Shown here one piece after another: positions 12,898 to 24,841 of a stretch of DNA of 64,000 nt. A program made the translations under genes and the position numbers. The notes beneath the pieces were generated by a model. That model ran no database searches. It was not told the DNA's origin and worked only from the letters and a program-made list of their open reading frames with translations. This stretch comes from Carya illinoinensis (Eukaryota; Streptophyta; Magnoliopsida; Fagales; Juglandaceae), in assembly GCF_018687715.1 (NCBI RefSeq), contig NC_056760.1:36532001-36596000 (forward strand), in the 5' to 3' direction. Numbering within the stretch: position 1 is the stretch's first letter; the number at the start of each line of letters is the position of its first letter.

Positions 12898-13264
12898 ACT
12901 TTTAAACCTTGAATGGAGTCTTTTGATACTCATATTTGATCTTAATTGTATAAAAAAATATATTTAAATAAGATTACAGAAAGTGTAAAAATATACATGT
13001 TAACTTTTTGTGTGTTAGGAAAAAAAGGAAACCATTAATCAAGAACAAATATATGACAAAAGAGAAAGGGGACAGGTTATGATGAGGAACTTAACTACCT
13101 TGTAAACATATGAGATGTTAGTTTTGCCAGGACTTGTAACTATAATTCCACCTTGCTGCCTGAGAAACAACAAACTTATTGAAAGCAGACAACTCATATT
13201 TGACAAACTTAGCCTAAATAGATAAAGATCATTGAACCAACTGTCTTATTGAAGGTAGGCCTTA
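12898..13264. other. Intergenic, nothing recognised
   Basis: The first part is the end of the duplicated flank. The remainder is unique AT-rich sequence up to the target site of the following retrotransposon. Confidence 0.6.
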
Positions 13265-13269
13265 TAATC

Positions 13270-15327
13270 TGTGATGACCCGCTTTTGAGTGTATTTTCGC
13301 TGAAATGGTTGTTTTTATTTTAATTAATATTTTAGTTATTTATTTTAATTTATTTGCGTTTTAAAATTATTTTTTTTATTTAATTGATGTTGTGTTTCAT
13401 TTCTTTTAGTTGTTTTGTGGTTTTTAATATCTTCGCGGCGGTTTAGTGTTGTTTTTCCCGGACTGAGGATTAGACCTCGTCTTTTCCCTACATCTCTTTC
13501 CATTTTTCCTTTTCTTGTTCCTTTTTCTCTTTTTCCTTCTTTCTTTTTCCTTTCTTTTTCTTTTTCTTTTTCTTTCTTTTTTCCCTCTCTCCCCCCGGTC
13601 TCTCTCTCTCTCTCTCCTCTCCCTCACGACGGAAGCTTCAACTCCCCGGCTTACTGCCGTTCGGCCACCATGCGGCTCACCGCCGGTCCCATTCGCTTCG
13701 TCTCCCTCCGGCGCACCTCCCCACCGAAACTCACCCCCAACCGGCCGGCCGTTTGGCCGGAAATCCTCCTTAAAGCCCGCATGGCTTTGGCTCCGATCCG
13801 CCGCCGTCGCTCCACCTCCGACCACCATTTCTTCACCACTTCATCACCGGTCCCTTGCCGTCCTAACCCACCTATTTCCGGCCTCCAACGACCACTGGAA
13901 CAGCTCCTACGAGCTAGCTTTCCTTTTTGGGAAATCCATCCTCTTTCCGGCAATTTCGCCGCCACCCACGGCCAACCACCACTTTCAATAGCTTCAATAC
14001 CATCCCTAGATCATTCCCTATCAATCCCAAGCCCTAGTTTGTCCCCGTTCAAAAGTGAGTTTTTCACAACCCACGGCCACAGTGAATTTTCACTGTGACG
14101 TTGCTTTTTCGCCGCCGTTACGCCTCGTGTTTTCTAAAATTGCCATATAGCGCTGTAAGTATTTTCCAAACCATATTTTCAGATTTAAAAATATATTGCT
14201 CATTCAATAATTTTATCTGCTGGTTGGTTGATTCCGGACTGAGTCCGAGGAGTTCGGGGGTCGGATGGATGGAGGACGGAGTTACTTGTTTTATTGATTT
14301 ACGTTGGTTGGTTATTTTTGTGCATTGTTATGGCATTACATGGTGCATGCACGTGTATTTTTGTTTAAGTGTGAAAAGCCTGTGTATTGGCGTAAGAGGT
14401 CTTACGGGTGCGTGTGTATCACGACCCCAAGCCGGGATGGGGTATTATCCCGGTGGAGCTCCTCTGGTCACTCAGGAGTGGAATAAACTGAGTGATGTCC
14501 CCTGAGTTGTCGCTAGACGACGGGAGCGGGGGCTAGGGGTTGCTTGGCAACGAACGAGCCGGGCGCGGAACCGGGCATCGCTCTACGCACCGACTCCGTG
14601 GCCCTTCGCTGGTGAGGGCTAGAGGATGCTTAGCTACGAACGCGCGGGGCGCGGAACTAGGCATCGCTCGTTAGGTGTCACATGAGTGATGGTACTCTGC
14701 GGTGTGGCACTGGAGCCAGGGTGTGCGGATGACCCCTAGGGGAGGTCATGGTGCATACGGATAAAATGGACAATGGTTTGAGACGGATAAAAGCCAAATG
14801 TGACTTTTGGCGTGTTTTTCGGAAAGGATGTGTTTTTGGGCCAAATGGGTTTTTTTTTGGCGTGTGTGGAAAAAAATCGTGTTTTATGGGCTTTGTACAT
14901 TGGGCATGTTTCATGCATGTTGTTTGAGTTCTATGTGTTTTTATCTGGTAATGTTTGGGTTTTACTTACCTGCGGTACCATTTTTGGTTCCGTAGCTTTT
15001 GGTGCAGAGTTGGAGGACGAAGAGGAGGAGGCTGAGCCCGAGGATGCGGCTCCACCGGGTTGCTGATGCTTTGCTTTATATTTGGTTTAAAACTGTATTT
15101 GTGTTTTTGTAATATTTTATCTATGTATATTTTAAACAGCTTGTATTACGTTAAGAAAAATTCTGGTACTTAGTTATGACTTTCGTTATCCGCTGCGTGT
15201 TTCTTCGTGCACATATGTTGCCTTTGCACACACTTGGCACCCGTCGATAGGATAGTGACCCCGAGTTGTCACCATCCGGACGTCTCGATTTCCCCGTATT
15301 CGGGCGTGGAGATTTGGGGGCGTCACA
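13270..15327 (+). repeat. 5' LTR of plus-strand Tekay-like element
   Basis: A 2058-base LTR with TG...CA ends. It has a pyrimidine-rich tract (13505-13620), a GC-rich central zone and short tandem blocks (14500-14670) containing GGGGCTAGGGG and CGAACGCGCGGGGCGCGG words. Compared with the 3' LTR it keeps about 20 extra bases near 15255-15280 and has a shorter pyrimidine tract. The several open frames inside it, up to 227 codons on 13415-14098, are GC-rich chance frames that have equivalents in the other LTR and no domain content. Confidence 0.93.
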
Positions 15328-15329
15328 GG

Positions 15330-15341
15330 TGGTATCAGAGC
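15330..15341 (+). promoter_or_regulatory. Primer binding site, tRNA-iMet type
   Basis: TGGTATCAGAGC lies two bases after the 5' LTR. It is complementary to the 3' end of plant initiator methionine tRNA, the usual minus-strand primer for chromoviruses. Confidence 0.92.
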
Positions 15342-15607
15342 GGTTTGGCTCTGGGTAAAACCACATGTCCCGTAGGCAGTACCAGAATGCTTTTTAAAGT
15401 TGTGTTTTAAAAATTATGTTAAGTACAGTTGTTTTATTTGTTTTATTTGTTTGAGCTTGTTTGTTTGTTTGTATTTATTTGGTTATGTTTTTGCAAGCTG
15501 GTTTCTTTTGTTTCTTGCTGTGTGGTGTTGGTTTTGTTTTTGTTGGTTTTATGATGGTTTTATTTGTTTTCTTAAAGGAGGGTCAAGAGTGGTGTTGTGG
15601 CAGGAAA

Positions 15608-18600
15608 ATGGGGAGACCAAGGAAATCTACCCAGGAACCACGGAACAATACCTCCAGGGATGACTCCCTAGCCGAAGCAATATGGCAGATGACGGAATTT
15701 ATGCAGCAGAGTGCGAGGTCTCAACAACAAGGACCTTGGCCACAACAAGGGGGTCCTTGGCCACCATCAGGAGGGCCTTGTCCACCATCAGGAGGGCCTT
15801 GTCCACAACAAGGAGGGTTTTGGCCACAACCAGGAGGTCCTTGGCCATATCAGGGAGGGCCTTGGATGTATCCAGGAGGGTCCAGTAGCATGGTGCAAGC
15901 CGGATGCACCTATGAGCGCTTCCTGGCGCATAGGACTCCACACTTCACTGGAAATGAGGATCCACTTCAGGCTGGAAGATGGATCAAAGATCTGGAGAAA
16001 ACCTTTGAGGTGTGTGGATGCACTGAGGCACAGCAAGTACTCTACGCCAGCTATCTCTTGCAAGGTACCGCTTCTGATTGGTGGGATACCAAGAGGGTGT
16101 TGTTGGAATCTGAACTGGGATCTTTCGCTGCGGTGACCTGGCAGTGTTTTAAGAAGGAGTTCAATGACCGCTTCTTTCCCGCATCGGTAAGGAAGTAAAA
16201 GGCAAGAGAGTTCTCAAATCTGGTCCAAGGGGGCGCGACAGTGGAACAATACGCTCGGAGGTTCATCGAACTTGAGCGATTTGCTCCTCACCTTGTCGCC
16301 ACTGAGGAGATGCGAGCAGATCGTTTCCAGGAGGGGCTACGTCATGACATACGCCGTATGGTGGTCAGCCATCGGATATCCACTTTTCAGGAATTAGTGG
16401 ATGTGGCCACCCTTGTGGAGCGGGAAAATAATCTGAGTGTGGGCTCCCCTCCAGGGTATAAGAGGCGGAGTTTTTCTAGTGAAGGAAGCAGCTCGGGTTC
16501 GCCCCAGAAGTTTGTTCAGCGGACCGGAACTCGACCTCAAACGTCCTCAGGTGTTCGTATGGGAGGACGGGTGCCTATTTGTGGAGCTTGTAATAGAGCT
16601 CACGAGGGCGAGTGTCGGATGAGTGGCGGACCCCAGTGTTACCGGTGCGGCCAAGTGGGACATATCGCTCAGGATTGCTCCGTCAGAGTTCAAGGAAGCT
16701 GTGGAGGTAGACACGGTGGAAGAACCAACCCGAGACAAGCAGTGCAAGCCCGGGTTTATGCTGTCACACCCGGAGAGGTGGATGATGAGGCACCAGCGAC
16801 CCATGATGCTGGAGTAATTACAGGAAGAGTCCGTTTGTATGAGTTTTATGCTTGTACTTTGTTTGATTCCGGTGCTTCACGGTCGTTTGTATCTTCCACG
16901 TTTGCTCGGGTGTGTAATTTGGTCACGGAGCCGTTGCCGAAGTCTATGGTAGTGGCTCTACCCGATGGTGAGATGGTGTAGTGTTCCAAGGTTGCTTTGG
17001 GATGCCCGTTAAATTTTGAGGGAAGGTTCTTGGATGCTGATTTGGTGGTGTTCAAGTTGTTGGGTTTTGATATCATCCTCGGGATGGATTGGCTATACCG
17101 ATATTCCGCGAGTATTAATTGCAGAAGTCGGATAATTAGCTTTCAGCTTCCAGATGGTGATTGTCTGGAATTTTTGGGGAGTAGATTAAAAGAAAAACCG
17201 ATAATTATATCGGCGATTCAGGCAAGAAGAGAGATTGCATGGGGAGCGGATGCATTCTTGGTGCAGATGGTGTCCACGCCGTCTGAGAAGAAGTCTTTGG
17301 CAGACATTCCAGTTGTGGAAGAATTCTCCGATGTGTTTGTGGATGAATTGCCCGGACTACCCCCTGTTCGGGAGATGGAGTTTGTTATAGACTTGGAACC
17401 TGGAGCGGCTCCTATGCATAAAGCTCCTTATCGCATGGCACCGGCTGAATTGAAAGAGTTGAAGACTCAGTTGCAAGAACTGGTAGAGAAGGGATTTATT
17501 CAGCCTAGTACGTCGCCGTGGGGTGCACCAGTTTTATTTGTTAAAAAGAAAGATGGAACCCTCCGTATGTGCATTGATTATCGGGAATTGAATAAGGTGA
17601 CCATCAAAAATAAATATCCTCTCCCGCGGATAGATGATTTGTTTGATCAGCTTCAAGGAGCAGCTGTGTTCTCTAAGATTGATCTGAGGTCGGGATACTA
17701 CCAGCTGAGAATCAGAGACCAGGATGTGCCTAAAACTGCTTTCAGGTCGAGGTATGGGCATTATGAATTTAAAGTGATGCCGTTTGGGTTAGCTAATTCC
17801 CCTGCAGCTTTCATGGATTTGATGAATCGAGTGTTTCAACCTTATCTGGATTCCTTTGTGGTAGTATTTATTGATGATATACTGATTTATTCCCGAGATG
17901 TGGAAGAGCATGTGTATCATCTTAGTCTGGTACTTGAGAGATTGAGAGAACACCAGCTATACGCCAAGCTCAGCAAGTGTGAATTCTGGTTGGAAGAAGT
18001 TAAATTTCTTAGGCATGTAATTTCCCGGGGCGGAGTGGCTGTTGATCCTAGTAAGGTAGAAGCCATTTTGTCATGGCAGCGCCCGACTACAGTGCGCGAG
18101 GTCAGGAGTTTCTTGGGGCTCGCCGGATACTACCGAAGATTTGTAGAGGGTTTTTCTCGCCTATCCGGACCTCTCACAGCTTTGACTCAGAAGAATACAG
18201 AATTTGTTTGGTCAGAGAAATGTGAGAGAAGCTTCCAGGAATTAAAGAACAGGTTGACGACGGCACCAGTGTTAGCGCTCTCAGAACCGCACAAGCCATT
18301 CGTAGTCTTCAGTGATGCGTCTAAGTTTGGTTTGGGTTGTGTCCTTATGCAGGAAGGACGGGTTGTAGCCTATGCATCTCGTCAGCTAAAGGACCATGAA
18401 AAGAATTATCCGACGCACGATCTAGAATTGGCTGCGATTGTTTTTGCCCTCAAGATCTGGCAGCACTTCTTGTATGGGGAAGCTTGCGAGGTTTTTACCG
18501 ATCACAAGAGCTTGAAGCATTTGTTTTCCCAAAAAAATCTGAATATGAGGCAGAGGCGATGGCTAGAGCTAATCAGTGACTATCAGTGTGAGATCAAGTA

Positions 18601-20206
18601 CCATCCGGGGAAGGCTAATATAGTTGCTGACGCTTTGAGCCGGAAGTCACACTTGGAAGATGAAGCCGAGCCGTCAGAATTGGATTCGTTGCTTTGTGGG
18701 ATGAGAAGGCTCCTTATAGAGAGTTCGCAGCAAGTGGAGATTTTGTCTTCAGTTCTCGATATTCGGGTAATTGATTTTGAAGAATTGAAAACTCTCCAAA
18801 GAAAGGATCCGAAGCTGCTGAACATCAGGAAAAGAGTCAGAAAATCTCGAGGGCCGTTGCACTATAGCATGGATAATGATGGGATACTTCGGTTCCGAGA
18901 TCGCAGAGTGGTCCCGAAGGACTCAGATTTCAAAGAACGGATCATGGCGGAAGCTCATGCGGCCCCGTATTCAGTTCATCCCGGCAGTACAAAGATGTAT
19001 CGGGACTTGAAGAAAAATTACTGGTGGGATGGAATGAAGAAGGACGTTGCCTTATATGTGGAGAAATGCCACACATGCCGTCAGGTAAAGGCCAAGCATC
19101 AGAGACCTGCAGGTATGCTCCAACCCCTCCCTATTCCTGAGTGGAAGTGGGATGACATCACGATGGACTTCGTAGTGGGTTTGCCGAGAACGCCTAGTGG
19201 GAAGAATTCTGTTTGGGTGATTGTGGACCGGTTAACGAAAAGTGCTCATTTTCTGCCTGTTAATAACACCGATTCTTTGGGTAAGTTGACCCGTTTGTAT
19301 GTCAAAGAGATAGTGCGGCTACACGGCGTACCAAAGAGTATAGTGTCGGATCGAGACCCGAGGTTTACGTCGCAGTTCTGGAAGAGTTTGCAGGCAGCTT
19401 TGGGTACTAAGTTGAAGTTCAGTACTGCTTATCACCCGCAGACAGACGGCCAGTCAGAGCGCACCATTCAGACCCTGGAAGACATGTTGCGAGCATGTGT
19501 CATGGAATTCCAAGGAAGTTGGGAAAACCATTTGCCGCTCATCGAGTTTGCATACAATAACAGCTTCCATGCGACCATTCAGATGGCTCCCTATGAAGCT
19601 CTTTATGGGAGAAAGTGCAGGTCGCCCTTGTGTTGGGATGAAGTTGGGGAGAGTAGGATAATTGGACCCAAAATAATTCAAGAGATGCAAAACCAAGTCC
19701 GGATCATCAGAGATAAAATGGCGGCAGCTCAGAGTCGCCAGAAGAGTTACGCTGATACCAAGAGGAGAGAGTTGTCGTTTGAAGTTGGTGATTGGGTTTA
19801 CCTTAAAGTCTCTCCCATGAGAGGTGTTAAGCGTTTTGGTAAGAAGAGAAAGCTAGATCCGAGGTACGTCGGCCCTTTTCAGATTCTGGAGAGAGTAGGG
19901 TCCGTCGCCTATAGAGTTGCTTTGCCAGATTATTTTGGGGATGTTCATGATGTCTTCCACGTATCATCCCTGAAGAAGAGCTTTGGACAGCAAGAACCAC
20001 GCTTCGTCGACCCAGCGGGTATTCAGTTGCAACCGGATCTCACTTATGAAGTTGTTCCGTCGCAGATTTTGGATTGGAAGAAGCAACAGTTAAGGTCCAA
20101 GACGATACCTTTGGTTAAAGTGGCTTGGGGAGATCCGTTAGCTCAAGACTTCTCTTGGGAGCGAGCAGCGAACATGAGGGAGCAGTACCCGTATTTGTTC
20201 GAATAG
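15608..20206 (+). pseudogene. gag-pol of Tekay-like element, two nonsense codons
   Basis: One continuous frame is cut by TAA at 16196-16198 (in gag) and TAG at 16979-16981 (after the protease active site, where the sibling element has TGG). Gag begins at the ATG at 15608 and has a Gly-Pro-Trp-rich tandem peptide block (15727-15890), a Retrotrans_gag-type region (15900-16400), a CysX2CysX4HisX4Cys knuckle (16635-16676) and a protease with DSGA (16865). Reverse transcriptase has FIDDIL near 17868. RNase H follows near 18300, then the integrase zinc-binding HHCC (18970-19082) and DDE residues near 19162, 19350 and 19455. A chromodomain sits at about 20060-20203. The pol part (16997-20206) is still open. 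The stops would block full-length polyprotein unless read through. No intron interrupts the gag/protease junction (16823/16824), unlike the minus-strand relative. Confidence 0.93.
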
Positions 20207-20312
20207 AGAAGGTATGTATCTTAATCTTGATCACAGATGGTTTATGTGCTTTCTTGTGGCTTGTTTTAAGTTGGTGGTTGATCTGCAAATTTCGACGACC
20301 AAATTTGTTTTT

Positions 20313-20325
20313 AAGGAGGGGAGGA
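20313..20325 (+). promoter_or_regulatory. Polypurine tract
   Basis: AAGGAGGGGAGGA lies immediately before the 3' LTR, the standard site of plus-strand priming. Confidence 0.9.
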
Positions 20326-22381
20326 TGTGATGACCCGTTTTTGAGTGTATTTTCATTGAAATAGTTGTTTTTATTTTAATTAATATTTTAGTTATTTATT
20401 TTAATTTATTTGCGTTTTAAAATTATTTTTTTTATTTAATTGATGTTGTGTTTCATTTCTTTTAGTTGTTTTGTGGTTTTTAATATCTTCGCGGCGGTTT
20501 AGTGTTGTTTTTCCCGGACTGAGGATTAGACCTCGTCTTTTCCCTACATCTCTTTCCCTTTTTCCTTTTCTTTTTCCTTTTTCTCTTTTTCCTTCTTTCT
20601 TTTTCCTTTCTTTTTCTTTTTCTTTCTTTTTTCCCTCTCTCTTTCCCGCTCGAGCCCCCCCGGTCTCTCTCTCTCTCTCCTCTCCCTCACGCCGGAAGCT
20701 TCAACTTCCCGGCTTACCGCCGTCCGGCCACCGTGCGGCTCACCGCCGGTCTCATTCGCTTCGTCTCCCTCCGGCGCACCTCCCCACCGAAACTCACCCC
20801 CAACCGGCCGGCCGTTTGGCCGGAAATCCTCCTTAAAGCCCGCACGGCTTTGGCTCCGATCCGCCGCCGTCGCTCCACCTCCGGCCACCATTTCTTCACC
20901 ACTTCATCACCGGTCCCTTGCCGTCCTAACCCACCTATTTACGGCCTCCAACGACCACTGGAACAGCTCCTACGAGCTAGCTTTCCTTTTTGGAAAATCC
21001 GGCCTCTTTCTGGCGATTTCGCCGCCACCCACGGCCAACCACCACTTCCAATAGCTTCACAACCATCCCTAGACCATTCCCTCTCAATCCCAAGCCCTAG
21101 TTTGTCCCCGTTCAAAAGTAGGTTTTTCACAACCCACGGCCACAGTGAATTTTCACTGTGACGTTGCTTTTTCGCCGCCGTTTGCAACACCTCGTGTTTT
21201 CTAAAATTGCCATATAGCGCTGTAAGTATTTTCCAAACCCTATTTTCAGATTTAAAAATATATTGCTCATTCAATAATTTTATCTACTGGTTGGTTGATT
21301 CCGGACTGAGTCCGAAGAGTTCGGGGGTCGGATGGATGGAGGACGGAGTTACTTGTTTTGTTGATTTACGTTGGTTGGTTATTTTTGTGCATTGTTATGG
21401 CATTACATGGTGCATGCACGTGTGTTTTTGTTTAAGTGTGAAAAGCCTGTGTATTGGCATAAGAGGTCTTACGGGTGCGTGTGTATCACGACCCCAAACC
21501 GGGATGGGGTATTATCCCGGTGGAGCTCCTCTGGTCACTCGGGAGGGGAATAAACTGAGTGATGTCCCCTGAGTTGTCGCTAGACGACGGGAGCGGGGGC
21601 TAGGGGTTGCTTGGCTACGAACGCACCGGGCGCGGAACCGAGCATCGCTCTACGCACCGACTCCGTGGCTCTTCGCTGGTGAGGGCTAGAGGATGCTTGG
21701 CTACGAACGCGCGGGGCGCGAAACTGAGCATCGCTCGTTAGGTGTCACATGCGTAGTGGTACTCTGCGATGTGGCACTGGAGCCAGGGTGTGCGGATGAC
21801 CCCTAGGGGAGGTCATGGTGCATACGGATAAAATGGACAATGGTTTGAGACGGATAAAGGCCAAATGTGACTTTTGGCATGTTTTTCGGAAAGGATGTGT
21901 TTTTGGGCCAAATGGGTTTTTTTTTTGGCGTGTGTGGAAAAAAATCGTGTTTTATGGGCTTTGTGCATTGGGCATGTTTCATGCATGTTGTTTGAGTTCT
22001 ATGTGTTTTTATCTGGTAGTGTTTGGGTTTTACTTACCTGCGGTACCATTTTTGGTTCCGTAGCTTTTGGTGCAGAGTTGGAGGACGAAGAGGAGGAGGT
22101 TGAGCCCGAGGATGCGGCTCCACCGGGTTGCTGATGCTATGCTTTATATTTGGTTTAAAACTGTATTTGTGTTTTTGTAATATTTTATCTATGTATGTTT
22201 TAAACAGCTTGTATTACGTTAAGAAAAATTCTGGTACTTAGTTATGACTTTCGTTATCCGCTGTGTGTTTCTTCGTGCACATATGTTGCCTTTGCACACA
22301 CTTGGCACCCGTCGATAGGATGGTGACCCCCGAACGTCTCGATTTCCCCGTGTTCGGGCGTGGGGATTTGGGGGCGTCACA
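20326..22381 (+). repeat. 3' LTR of plus-strand Tekay-like element
   Basis: 2056 bases, aligning end to end with the 5' LTR. Differences include CGCTGAAATGG versus CATTGAAATAG near the start, an extra CTCTTTCCCGCTCGAGC segment near 20640, and loss of about 20 bases near 22327. It is followed directly by the right TAATC target copy. Confidence 0.93.
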
Positions 22382-22386
22382 TAATC

Positions 22387-24156
22387 TATTCAATTCTATA
22401 CTTTTTTTTTTCCAATTTACCCATTAGTGTAGAGTCAACTGTTGCCAAATTTCTTTGGTGGCTTCTCTGGGATCTTGTTTAAGTCACCAAGGGGATTTAG
22501 TTGCGATGGGTCTAGGTTCTGTTGATAATACTGTTAAGTCAAGTTAGGATGCAGGTTTTGTCGATAGTTGCTAAGTGTTCAAGAAAAGAACATAAGTGCA
22601 TACTTTGATCTCATCATTAAAAAAAATGGATACAATAGTTACAACAAGATGTTTTGCATACCAGCCACCTCTAGTCATGGTATCCTTTTCAAATGAAAGC
22701 TTACAGTATTGTCAATAACCTTTCATGTATAACTGCATCATCTTGAGACCTACTTGCAGTGTCACAGAAACAACTAAACTAAGAATTCCTAGATGCAATC
22801 ACAAAGTGCTAATTTTCACAAATACCTTATGTTAGCCGCAAGTACTAGTACCGAAAAGGGATCTTCATATACTTTAGGAGTAAATGTAGTTGAAACCCCT
22901 AAGACAAATTGTAAAGCCTTATACGATAAGTGGGTCGGGTCGGCATAAACTTTTGAAACAATCAACTTTTATTAGTAGGCTACAAAATTAAGACACATTA
23001 TGATTTTTTATGTTGGGAAGTATAGACTCCATAGCATAAAATTGAAATGATTTCTCTTTCATTCTTTTACACCCTTGCTTTGATAGTAAGGTCTTTCCAC
23101 AATGCAGGCTACTTTACACCCACATGAATGACACTGTCATTGCTACCATCACCAAACCTTCACCATCTCATCCTCATTATTATCACATTATTGTTGTTAT
23201 CATCATCATCAATTGGCAACAGAAACAATCGTTCCATATCCACACAGATTTCTATAGCATAAAATTGAACAGATTTCTCATTTATTCTTTTACACCTCTA
23301 CTTTGAAGATTAGTAAAGTCTTTTTGCAATACATGCTGCTTTGCAACAACAAGAACGACACTGTTAATGCTATCATCACCAAACCTTCACCATCTCATCC
23401 TTATCATTACCAAATAATTGCGTTATCATCATCATCAATTGCCAACAAAAACAATGATTCCATATCCACACAGACCCCTTATTATAGAGTAATTGAAATT
23501 TCAAGATATAAAAATTGTAAGAACTTAAATATAAACGAGAAATTTCAAACAGAAAAGAAAAAAGGTCTAGAATTGCACATGTAATTGACCCAGAGACACC
23601 ATCTAATCTCCATGTTTCCATTTTACTCCATTGACAACAAAACCAAAGTAGAACTAGATGTACGACTGCTTATACAATAGAATTCACATACTATACAAAT
23701 TCTTCATAAACATACCTCCTTTGAATTTTGTTTGCTCAGTAAATGCTCTTGCCTGCATAAAACTAATGCTACCAATTACTTCAAAAATTTATGTTATTTC
23801 CATGACAAACAATTGGGACCAAGGGTGAGAAATGATTTTAGTGAAGTATATGTTGTTAGTCACATATTTATCCTTAAAAAACACGTGAAGAGAGCCCTAC
23901 GTTTCCTCACGAAACTTTCATACATATTTACAATCACCCTTATTCCAAGGATGGCATATTGACACCAACAAATACGCGAGCACCTTATTATTGTATACTT
24001 AATTAATCTATTAACTTACTAAAGCAAGTATCAACAGTTAATTTGAAAATTCTACGCCTTTATGTAAATGTAGAAGCCAATTAGAAACAACTACATTTTT
24101 ATTTAGTGTGTGTAAACCTCTGGGCTCCCCCCCACTCTACTCCTATTTCTCTCTAT
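22387..24156. other. Intergenic, with a roughly 222-bp tandem duplication
   Basis: No gene is recognised. The segment 23031-23252 is repeated at about 23253-23478: both contain TAGCATAAAATTGAA, CACCAAACCTTCACCATCTC, TTATCATCATCATCAATTG and CCATATCCACACAGA. The frames at 23124 and 23303 are the same repeat read in two copies and are not convincing genes. Confidence 0.65.
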
Positions 24157-24841
24157 CTTGTGCTCTTTTGGAAGGCTTGTTAAAATGCATTAATTGTACC
24201 ACATGCTATTATCCTCCATGATCACAAAGCATGTAAATGATTATGTACATAATTTTTTCTGTTTCTCATATCTGAAAATAGTAGTGGCAGACTTGTGTTC
24301 TTTTGGAAGGCTTGTTAAAATGGATTAATTCTTCCACATATGCTGTTATTCTCCATGATCACAAAGTAAGTAAATGATTATGTACATAATTTTTTCTGTT
24401 TCTCATATCTGAAAATAGTAATGGCAAACTTGTGTTCTTTTGGAAGGCTTGTTAAAATGCATTAATTCTTCCACATATGCTGTTATTCTCTATGATCACA
24501 AAGCAAGTAAATGATTATGTACATAATTTTTTCTGTTTCTCATATCTGAAAATAGTTGTGGCAGACTTGTGTTCTTTTAGAAGGCTTGTTAAAATGCATT
24601 AATTCTTCCACATATGTTGTTATTCTCCATGATCACAAAGCAAGTAAATGATTATGTATATAATTTTTATTGTTTCTCATATCTGAAAATAGTAGTGGCA
24701 GACTTATGTTTTTGTTTGAAAGGCTTGTTAAAAGGCATTAATTCTTACACATATGCTGTTATTCTCCATGATCACAAGGCAAGTAAATGATTATGTGTTA
24801 AATTTTTTCTGTTTCTCATATCTGAAAATAGTAGTGGCAGA
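24157..24841. repeat. Tandem repeat, five units of about 137 bp
   Basis: Units start at 24157, 24292, 24429, 24566 and 24703, and a partial sixth begins at 24842. Spacings are 135, 137, 137, 137 and 139 bases. Each unit has TTGGAAGGCTTGTTAAAATG, CTCCATGATCACAAAG, GTAAATGATTATGTACATAA and TTCTCATATCTGAAAATAGT. The end of the unit reappears once more at 24985-25018. Units differ by only a few substitutions, so expansion was fairly recent. No coding potential. Confidence 0.93.

Larger units (their letters stand above)
5980..12980 (+). repeat. Segmental duplication, copy A
   Basis: This block is paralogous to 32420-42975. Shared landmarks in the same order are: the TAACTAAAGCTTTC start; a long upstream match around GGGCTTTAATGGCAATC (6093 versus 32566); the ACGTCGAGGCTCTGTTTC word (7502 versus 38376); the whole receptor kinase gene; and the downstream match TTGAATGGAGTCTTT (12909 versus 42896). 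Copy A has gained two hAT-like elements and a SINE. Copy B has gained an LTR retrotransposon. Confidence 0.9.
13270..22381 (+). mobile_element. Ty3/gypsy chromovirus, Tekay/Del-like, complete but mutated
   Basis: A full-length LTR retrotransposon of 9.1 kb, bounded by the 5-bp target duplication TAATC (13265-13269 and 22382-22386). The LTRs begin TGTGATGACCC and end GGCGTCACA. In order it has: 5' LTR, tRNA-iMet primer site, gag with a CCHC knuckle, protease, reverse transcriptase, RNase H, integrase and a C-terminal chromodomain, polypurine tract, 3' LTR. The order RT-RNaseH-IN makes it Ty3/gypsy, and the chromodomain makes it a chromovirus. Long LTRs, the iMet site and the chromodomain sequence fit the Tekay/Del lineage; that lineage call is inference. 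The two LTRs differ at scattered bases and by a few indels, so the insertion is not very recent. Confidence 0.95.

Noticed and set aside
13415..14098. Long open frame (227 codons) and overlapping frames in the GC-rich LTR
   Set aside because: They lie inside an LTR, have equivalents in the partner LTR (20471-21161), overlap frames on both strands and have low-complexity composition from the pyrimidine tract.
24157..24841. Possible CRISPR-like array
   Set aside because: Units of 137 bases are repeated as a whole with no unique spacers, in plant DNA.
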